Positions 51,276-57,168 of a stretch of 57,168 nt of DNA are shown here, in pieces. Position 1 is the first letter of the stretch, and every line of letters starts with the position of its first letter. The DNA is from Gammaproteobacteria bacterium (GTDB lineage Bacteria > Pseudomonadota > Gammaproteobacteria > Pseudomonadales > Azotimanducaceae): NCBI GenBank assembly GCA_026706385.1, contig JAPOYV010000086.1, forward strand, positions 57,985-115,152. The letters are read 5' to 3'. Both the position numbers and the translations under genes were made by a program. The notes beneath the pieces were generated by a model that was not told where the DNA came from, did not search any database, and saw nothing but the letters and a program-made list of their open reading frames with translations.

Positions 51276-51349
51276 GTCGCGTCCTTAGTCGGGGCAAACG
51301 CGCATGATCTTACTTTCGTCGTCGTCGGTTCAACCGCCAGGCGGCGCGC

Positions 51350-52504
51350 CTAGATGCGCGGCGACCGGGCAAGCACGCTGATGGCGTTCTTGAAATGCAG
51401 CGCCGCCTCCAGGTCGTCGGCGGCAATGGCCTCGGCCTTTCGCGCCTCGAGCTCGCGCCGCTTCTCCTCGAAGGCCGCCTCGTCGACGGGCGCATAGGTG
51501 GGTCCGTCGATGCCGGGGTCCATCTCATGGCCGTGGGCGCCCGGCACGAGCACGTCGAAATCTCCCTTGAGCACGGAATCGGCCGGCGCCTGGCACTCCG
51601 CAACGTAGTTCAGCGCGCCAGCGGGCTGCCGGTAGCCGATGAGCCGCTGCATGGCGGGGTCGAGCTTGCGCGCCAAGTGCGGCGGACAGGCGAGCAGTTG
51701 ATTCTCCTCCTGGGCAAGGAACGCCAGCGCATAGTTGATGTTCATGCCGATCCGGCGCTCGTCGGAGGTATTCGTACCGGCCCCGTGCACGGACCAGCCC
51801 GTCCAGATCAAGACGCTGCCCTTGGGCATGGCCGCCTGAATTGTCGGTTCGGCGTGGCTCACCTGTCCGCCACGAGGCTGTTCCCGATGGCTGCCGAGCA
51901 CGATGTGAGTGGCACCGTTGTCGAGCGTGAAATCGGACAGTGCCCACATGCATTCCACCTGCGGGTCCACGCCGGCGTCCTGGAAGTCATAGACCCACAT
52001 GCCGTTGGCGCGGTGCATTTTGAGGTGGTGCGGAAGCGCGTCGGTGCCGCCGCCGGGACCGACATCGATGATCTGGGTGAGGTGCAGTTGCCATGGGTAG
52101 CGGAAGCCCTTTTCGCCCTTGCCGGACTTGCCGCCGATGCGCACGGCATCGCCGGAGAGGCGCTGTTCGGCGAGAACGGACTGCGCCAAACGCAGGATCG
52201 CCGGGTGCGCAATCATCTTGTGGCTGGCCCGGGAGCGTGCCACCAAGGCGCCGACGCGACGCGTCCCCCCTAGGCCATGCAGCCCGTGCGGCGTGGCGTC
52301 TATGAACGGGGCCATCTCGGCCACGAGTCGGTCGCAATCGCTCGCCGCGACCGCGTTTTCGATGACCACGAACCCGTGCCGGTCCAGACTCCGAAGCACG
52401 TCTTGGTCGAGCCGCGCCAACGCATCCGCACCAGCTTCGGTCGCGACGCGATAGTCGAACCGCTTCAGTTCGTGCGTGCCGAATGCGTTGGTGACGGTTG
52501 GCAT
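51350..52504 (-). CDS. PhyH-family protein with HxA iron motif and UVR-like tail
   Basis: A 384-residue PhyH-family jelly-roll protein. The segments QIIDVGPGGGTD, MWALSDFTLDNGATHIVLGS, KGSVLIWTGWSVHGAGTNTS and NINYALAFLAQEENQ match ordinary PhyH oxygenases, but where these have LHRDQW the sequence reads MHRANGMW, so the iron-ligand aspartate is A166 while H164 and distal H240 are kept. HxA/HxG in place of HxD is the hallmark of 2-oxoglutarate halogenases such as SyrB2. The last 45 residues (FEEKRRELEARKAEAIAADD, LEAALHFKNAISVL) resemble a UVR motif. Loss of activity is the alternative. ATG 52504 is preferred; divergent from the SDR gene. Confidence 0.8.
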   Translation of the reverse strand: MPTVTNAFGTHELKRFDYRVATEAGADALARLDQDVLRSLDRHGFVVIENAVAASDCDRLVAEMAPFIDATPHGLHGLGGTRRVGALVARSRASHKMIAHPAILRLAQSVLAEQRLSGDAVRIGGKSGKGEKGFRYPWQLHLTQIIDVGPGGGTDALPHHLKMHRANGMWVYDFQDAGVDPQVECMWALSDFTLDNGATHIVLGSHREQPRGGQVSHAEPTIQAAMPKGSVLIWTGWSVHGAGTNTSDERRIGMNINYALAFLAQEENQLLACPPHLARKLDPAMQRLIGYRQPAGALNYVAECQAPADSVLKGDFDVLVPGAHGHEMDPGIDGPTYAPVDEAAFEEKRRELEARKAEAIAADDLEAALHFKNAISVLARSPRI

Positions 52505-52617
52505 GGATTCCTTGACGTCCGCAGGTGAGCGGGGACTATCCTGCCACAACGGTGTCGCGCCACCAGCCGGATAGTCTGCGCGTATCCTGTCTGGATTCAA
52601 AGCCTCGGAGAGAGCCC

Positions 52618-53550
52618 ATGAACGATACCGCTCGCAACGCCCACGCGGACTTGCGCGCGCTCGCCGGCGGCGTGGCAGTTATCACCGGCGGCGCATCCGG
52701 CATCGGTTTCGCCCTAGCAGAGAAGTCGATCGGCTTGGGCCTCCACCCGGTCCTGGCCGACATCGAGGCCCCGGCGATCCGACAGGCCGAGGCGCGCTTG
52801 GCAACGGCGGCCCGGACGGCAGACGTCGAGGTGTTCGGCTTCCCGGTCGACGTGTCCCGGGAGGCGGACGTGAACGCCCTGGCCGCGGCCGTTGCCGAGC
52901 GTTTCCCGGACCGGCCGGTTCAGCTCCTGTGCTGCAACGCCGGTGTCGGCGGCGGCGGGCCCGTGCTGCGGGCGAGCGACATCGACTGGGATTTCGTCCT
53001 CGGCGTCAACGTCAAGGGGGTTGCCAACTGCATCCGCGCCTTCGTCCCTGAGATGCTGGAGCGCCGCGTCGCCGGTTCCGTCGTGACGACATCCTCGCAG
53101 GACGGCCTGTGCGCAGCCCAGGGTGTCTACGGCGTCTCGAAACACGCCTGTGTAGCCTTGACAGAGGCTTTGTACCAAGAGCTCCAAGGCCGCCTCACCG
53201 CGCACGTGCTGTGCCCGAATGCGGTGGCGACCAACATCATCACGTCCGAACGCAACCGCCCGGAGCGCTACGGCGGACCGCGCGGCGGTGGGCCGAACCC
53301 CATCGCCGAGCGCTTCAAGGCGTTCGGCATGCCACCGTCGCGCTGCGCCGAGTTCGTATTCGACGCCATCCGGACGGGGACGTTCTACATCATGGCGGAA
53401 GCCGAAGAAGATCCCGGCTACGTCTACTCGGAAGCCGAGACGCGGATGCAGGCGATCTTGGGCGGCGGACTCCCGTACCGGCCGCGCAGCGCGTTCCTCA
53501 GCAAGGTATTCGATCCCAACACGCCGCTGCCCACACGGGAGGAAGACTGA
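52618..53550 (+). CDS. short-chain dehydrogenase/reductase
   Basis: A 310-residue SDR. Cofactor motif GGASGIG (24-30), CCNAGVG (105-111), N131 in GVNVKG, S160 in TTSSQDG and Y171-x3-K175 (YGVSK) make a complete classical catalytic tetrad. The tail beyond 220 is longer than in classical members and ends SKVFDPNTPLPTREED. GGAGAGAG precedes the ATG. It oxidises or reduces a hydroxyl/carbonyl; divergent from the PhyH-like gene, so possibly of one pathway. Confidence 0.9.
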   Translation: MNDTARNAHADLRALAGGVAVITGGASGIGFALAEKSIGLGLHPVLADIEAPAIRQAEARLATAARTADVEVFGFPVDVSREADVNALAAAVAERFPDRPVQLLCCNAGVGGGGPVLRASDIDWDFVLGVNVKGVANCIRAFVPEMLERRVAGSVVTTSSQDGLCAAQGVYGVSKHACVALTEALYQELQGRLTAHVLCPNAVATNIITSERNRPERYGGPRGGGPNPIAERFKAFGMPPSRCAEFVFDAIRTGTFYIMAEAEEDPGYVYSEAETRMQAILGGGLPYRPRSAFLSKVFDPNTPLPTREED

Positions 53551-53559
53551 CGACACGCG

Positions 53560-55323
53560 TCAATCCGCAATCGCGTCCTCCGACCTGCCGAACCGCGGCG
53601 GGAAACCAAACAGGGCCTCGCCGATCCGGAAGTCGTCATAACGCGGCGCAAGGCGTTCGATAGGGGCGTCGCGGAGGATCTCGGCCAAGGATTCGGCATC
53701 CGCCGGAAGCTGGCCGCTGCTCCTCGACAAACCGACAAGCTCCCAGCCCTGACCCTCGTCGACGATGGCGTACGCGGTGGGACTGTAGTGCATGCGAGCC
53801 GGCCGATCCTGGATCGCCGGCACGTCGAACCGGCGCACGGCAAGCAGCAGGTACTCGGGAAGCGTCGAGTCGCCGTCGAGTTCGACCCGCGCAAGCGTCG
53901 GATGCTCGATGCGGTCCGACGGGTGGAGGACGCCGTCGATCGCGTTGCGAACCCCGTCGGGAACCGCGAACGGACCGTCCCGGTAATACACCTCGGCCCA
54001 GAACTCGTCCCGCAAGGCGGCCATGCCCGCGTCGACGGCGTCGTCGGCGCGGCGCATCACGAGCCCCTTGGGCGCGCCGTCCGCCAGCGGGTCGAATCCC
54101 AACTGTTCGATCAGCCGTTGTGCGGCGAAGTATCCCGGCCGGGCGAGCATCGCCCCGGCGTAGCGAAAATCGAACTCGATCGGTTGGATCTCCCCCGACT
54201 CCACGCGCGCGATCTGACTGCGCGTCGAGATCGCCCGGAAGTCCAAGACGGGCGTGTTGATCAACAACAGGATTGCGAGCATCACCCAGCCCATCGCGAC
54301 GTTGACGCGCGCCATCCCGTCCGGCCAGTTGCGGCGGTGGCGAACGATCGACCAGGTGTAGCCGAGCGAAAACAGCGCCAACACCGCCGCCCCCGTGAAC
54401 GCCCAGGCGCGGGCCACCGTCCAGCCGTACTGGTCGACGCGAATCCCGATGCCGAGCAGGGCGAGCGCGGAGACGATCGGCAGAAAGGCAATGGCCAGGG
54501 TGACCGGCGCCTGGACCAGCGCTGGATACGGCTGTTCGGCCTCCGGTCGGTGCGCGACGATGGCAAGCACGACGGCGATGGCGTTCAAGGCGATCAGGAT
54601 CAGGCTGCCGTTGCCGGTATCCCACAAGGCCTGGAGGCTGACGAACGGCAGCGTCAGCAGGAACACGACGATGATCGCCAGGACCATCGGCAGGAGATAG
54701 CGAGCCAGGTTCTCGAGCAACCCCACGATGCTGTCGATCAACCTCTGCCGGGGACGGAACACGAGCACACCGGTCCCAAAGGCCACCGCCGCGGCGGGCA
54801 ATACGAACCACGGCTTCTGGAAGGTCTCGGCGAGCACGTCGACGCCGAGCGTTGCGAACAGCGCCGCCCAAAGGACGAGCAGGATCGCGCTGCCACCGAG
54901 GAGCGCCGCGGCCAGCGCGGCGACGAGAAGATTGCGCCAAGCGTGGGCGAAGAGCGCCGGATAGCGGATCGGTTCGCCGGCAACGATGAGCTTGAGGTAG
55001 GCGAGCGCAATGAACCCGGTGACCAAGAGCGTGATCACGTACACGGCCTGCAAAGCCTCGACATCGAATTGGCCCACGGGCATCGCCTGCCAGCCGACAT
55101 AGCTCGCCAGCCCCGCCAAGACGACGGCGGACGCGCCGCCAAAGGCGATTCCGCGCCGCACAATGCCGGGTTCACTTGTGAACAGGGACACTGTCGGCCA
55201 GGCATAGGCCACGGTCAGCGTCGGCAGAAGGACGGCCGGCGAGCCGCTTGGCCAAAGGTCGAGATCGAGCAGCACGCCGATGCCGGCGAGAACGAGCGCC
55301 TGGATCGCGATCAGCACCCACAT
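53560..55323 (-). CDS. DUF4153-like multi-pass membrane protein
   Basis: A 587-residue protein with about twelve N-terminal membrane helices (up to residue 365) and a soluble C-terminal part (about 385-587) with FDFRYAGAMLARPGYFAAQR, RPARMHYSPTAYAIVDEGQG and a basic-aromatic end. It matches the general layout of DUF4153 proteins of unknown function. Ends 13 bp after the SDR stop, convergent; starts 13 bp after the RND pump gene on the same strand. Confidence 0.75.
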   Translation of the reverse strand: MWVLIAIQALVLAGIGVLLDLDLWPSGSPAVLLPTLTVAYAWPTVSLFTSEPGIVRRGIAFGGASAVVLAGLASYVGWQAMPVGQFDVEALQAVYVITLLVTGFIALAYLKLIVAGEPIRYPALFAHAWRNLLVAALAAALLGGSAILLVLWAALFATLGVDVLAETFQKPWFVLPAAAVAFGTGVLVFRPRQRLIDSIVGLLENLARYLLPMVLAIIVVFLLTLPFVSLQALWDTGNGSLILIALNAIAVVLAIVAHRPEAEQPYPALVQAPVTLAIAFLPIVSALALLGIGIRVDQYGWTVARAWAFTGAAVLALFSLGYTWSIVRHRRNWPDGMARVNVAMGWVMLAILLLINTPVLDFRAISTRSQIARVESGEIQPIEFDFRYAGAMLARPGYFAAQRLIEQLGFDPLADGAPKGLVMRRADDAVDAGMAALRDEFWAEVYYRDGPFAVPDGVRNAIDGVLHPSDRIEHPTLARVELDGDSTLPEYLLLAVRRFDVPAIQDRPARMHYSPTAYAIVDEGQGWELVGLSRSSGQLPADAESLAEILRDAPIERLAPRYDDFRIGEALFGFPPRFGRSEDAIAD

Positions 55324-55336
55324 GGGTTGCGTCCCG

Positions 55337-57168
55337 CTAGCGGACTTCCGCCACGTCGCCCACGCCCGGCTCCCGCGGACCGCCCATCAGCCGCTCCAGA
55401 GCCTTCGCGACGGCTTGCGGCGAGCCCGTGCGGCGGGCGAGAAGCGCATAGAAGGACGGCACCACGAAGAGCGTCAGGAAGGTCGCCAGCGTGACGCCGG
55501 AGAACACCACGATGCCGAGCACCGTGCGGCTTTCCGACCCGGCGCCGGTCGCCAGGATCAGGGGGATCGAGCCCATCACCGTCGAAATCGTGGTCATGAC
55601 GACCGGACGCAGGCGGATGCCGGAGGCGTCGATGATGGCGTCCTCGAAGTCGAGGCCCGCGTCGCGCCGCTGGTTGATGAACTCGACGATCAAGACGCCG
55701 TTCTTCGCCGCGATGCCGATCAGCATGACGACGCCGATCTGGCTGTAGATGTTGATGGTGGACCCCGTGGCATAGAGGCCGATCAGCGCTCCCGTGATCG
55801 CGAGCGGCACGGTGACGAGGATCACGAACGGGTGCACGAAGCTCTCGAACTGCGCCGCGAGGACCAGGAATACGATCAGGAGTGCTAAGCCGAACATGAA
55901 CGCCAGGCTCCCGCTCGACTCGCGGTACTCCAGCGACTCGCCCTGGTAGTCGATCTGCGCCTGGTCGGGGAACGACTCGCGGACGACCTGTTCGAGGAAG
56001 TCGAGGGCATCGCCGAGGGCCGCGCTCGGGGCCAGGCTCGCCGACAGGGTCACCGAGCGCAGCCGGTTGTAGCGGTTGAGCGTGCCCGGCCCGGCACGTT
56101 CCTCGACCCGGATCAGGTTCGCCAGTGGCACCAGTTCGCCGGTCCCTTCCGATCGCACGTAGATGTTGGTCAGATCCTGCGCCGACGCGCGCTGGTCGTC
56201 CTTCGCGAGCAGGATCACGTCGTACTCCTCTCCGTCCTTCACGTACGTCGTGATGCGCTGTTCGCTCATCATCGTGGACAGCGTCCGACCGATGTTCTGC
56301 ACGGACACGCCCAGTGCCGCGGCGCGGTTCTTGTCGATGCGCACGATCGCCTGGGGCTGCGTCTCCTTGAGATCGCTGTCCAGGCGAACGAGCCCCGGAA
56401 ACTCGGCGGCCCGGTCGAGGATCACGTCCCGCCATTCAGCGAGCGTGTCGTAGTCGGGGCCGCCGAGCACGAACTGCACCGGCTGGCCGCCGCCGCGCCG
56501 GGACAGGCCGGAACGCACGAAGGCGAAGGCGCGCACGCTGGGGATGGTCTGCCAGGCGCCCGTCGCCCGGGCTGCCGCTTCGGCCGTGGTGACGTCGCGC
56601 TCCTGCCACGGTCGCATGGTCACCATGATGACCCCGCTGTTGGAGGCGTTGCCGCCCCAGCCGGGCACGGCCATGACGACGACGTCGGCGATGCCCTCGT
56701 TGACCATCTGCATCGCCGGCATTTCGAGCTTCAGCGCCTCGCCCTTCATGCGCTCGATGCCCATGCCTTCGGCACCGGAGAACATGGCCATGAACGAACC
56801 TTGATCCTCCTGCGGCGCGTATTCCTGGGGTACCCGCTGAAGCAGCAGGTAGGCCGCGCCAAGTGTCAACAAGGCGACCACCACCGAGATCCAGCGGTGG
56901 TGGATGAGAACACGCAGTACGCGCCCATAGCCGTTGCGCAGTGCCGCGAATCCCGCGTCGATCCACCGCGTCAGGCGGTTCTCCTTCGAAGACGCCCGCA
57001 GCAGCTTGGAGCACATCACGGGCGTCAGCGACAGCGCCAGCACGCTCGAGAACACGACCGCCGCCGCAATCGTCACCGCCAGTTCGCTGAAGATGACGCC
57101 GATGTTGTCGGTCAGGAACATGATCGGCGTGAACACCGCCACCAGCACCGCCGTGGTCGCGATCACGG
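55337..57168 (-). CDS. RND multidrug efflux permease (AcrB/MexB type), 5' end outside window
   Basis: The C-terminal 610 residues of an RND (HAE1) transporter; the first 400 or so lie beyond the window. Seen are TM segments including VFSSVLALSLTPVMCSKLL, the second periplasmic porter domain (RGGGQPVQFVLGGPDYDTLA, LDSDLKETQPQAIVRIDKNR) and the last helix bundle (SLAFMFGLALLIVFLVLAAQ, VMLIGIAAKNGVLIVEFINQ, LRPVVMTTISTVMGSIPLIL). It expels drugs or lipids with a membrane-fusion partner expected upstream. The C-terminus has a PREPGVGDVAEVR tail. Confidence 0.95.
   Translation of the reverse strand, partial: VIATTAVLVAVFTPIMFLTDNIGVIFSELAVTIAAAVVFSSVLALSLTPVMCSKLLRASSKENRLTRWIDAGFAALRNGYGRVLRVLIHHRWISVVVALLTLGAAYLLLQRVPQEYAPQEDQGSFMAMFSGAEGMGIERMKGEALKLEMPAMQMVNEGIADVVVMAVPGWGGNASNSGVIMVTMRPWQERDVTTAEAAARATGAWQTIPSVRAFAFVRSGLSRRGGGQPVQFVLGGPDYDTLAEWRDVILDRAAEFPGLVRLDSDLKETQPQAIVRIDKNRAAALGVSVQNIGRTLSTMMSEQRITTYVKDGEEYDVILLAKDDQRASAQDLTNIYVRSEGTGELVPLANLIRVEERAGPGTLNRYNRLRSVTLSASLAPSAALGDALDFLEQVVRESFPDQAQIDYQGESLEYRESSGSLAFMFGLALLIVFLVLAAQFESFVHPFVILVTVPLAITGALIGLYATGSTINIYSQIGVVMLIGIAAKNGVLIVEFINQRRDAGLDFEDAIIDASGIRLRPVVMTTISTVMGSIPLILATGAGSESRTVLGIVVFSGVTLATFLTLFVVPSFYALLARRTGSPQAVAKALERLMGGPREPGVGDVAEVR

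Noticed and set aside
52512-52542. TTGACG and TATCCT promoter for the SDR gene
   Set aside because: The spacer is 19 bp and the -10 weak, so it is not listed as a feature.

Overview
The window is a GC-rich (roughly two-thirds G+C by eye) bacterial chromosome segment with dense, operon-style packing and many start/stop overlaps of the ATGA, GTGA or TGATG kind. Gene content points to a gammaproteobacterium: smc-zipA-ligA in one operon, ccmABCDE, tatABC, secB with a YibN-like rhodanese, gpmI followed by envC, ntrBC, ttcA and srkA. Four Fe(II)/2-oxoglutarate oxygenase genes (three PhyH-like, one TauD-like), CaiB-type CoA transferase and ACAD10/11-like dehydrogenase suggest a metabolically versatile, perhaps marine or host-associated lineage; that habitat guess is inference only. 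No rRNA, tRNA, CRISPR array, transposase or integrase was recognised.

Layout. 1-5.6 kb: the 5' part of a DinG-type helicase gene, then an acyl-CoA dehydrogenase/hydratase operon diverging from a CoA transferase/PhyH dioxygenase pair. 5.6-12.9 kb: reverse-strand smc-zipA-ligA-lipoprotein (transglycosylase fold) cell-cycle operon with a convincing sigma70 promoter. 13.1-13.8 kb: a small accessory nucleotidyltransferase plus 65-aa partner module. 14.0-21.7 kb (reverse): YbbA/YbbP-like ABC exporter, ttcA, an unknown protein and ccmABCDE; no ccmF/G/H follows. 21.7-24.1 kb: TesA-like esterase, then a promoter, a perfect ribosome binding site, a secreted glycine-zipper micropeptide and a membrane M48 protease. 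24.2-30.8 kb: trhO, bolA, PP2C phosphatase, SPFH protein coupled to a TauD-type oxygenase, dgkA, Zn CDF transporter, zinc alcohol dehydrogenase, 3-methyladenine glycosylase. 30.8-38.1 kb: tatABC, dtd, a PP-loop thiolase-type tRNA enzyme coupled to a TusA-like protein, ntrBC preceded by an NtrC-like palindrome, trmL, secB, rhodanese. 38.5-47.6 kb: gpmI, envC, comF, modABC, srkA, DUF2628, DUF72 and a canonical phytanoyl-CoA hydroxylase-like gene. 47.7-57.2 kb: D-2-hydroxyacid dehydrogenase, GST, aldo/keto reductase, NUDIX hydrolase, a PhyH-family protein with an altered iron-binding motif, SDR, DUF4153 membrane protein and the C-terminal 610 residues of an RND pump.

The two most promising unusual items are (i) the PhyH-family protein at 51350-52504, in which the iron-ligand aspartate of the HxD motif is alanine, as in SyrB2-type 2-oxoglutarate halogenases, and which carries a UVR-like C-terminal helix pair; and (ii) the secreted glycine-zipper peptide/M48 membrane protease gene pair at 22681-24129. 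Smaller oddities are palindromic DNA inserted in frame in dtd and zipA, a poly-Asp/poly-Gly insert in the YbbP-like permease, and a nucleotidyltransferase/small-protein pair sitting where ccmF would be expected.
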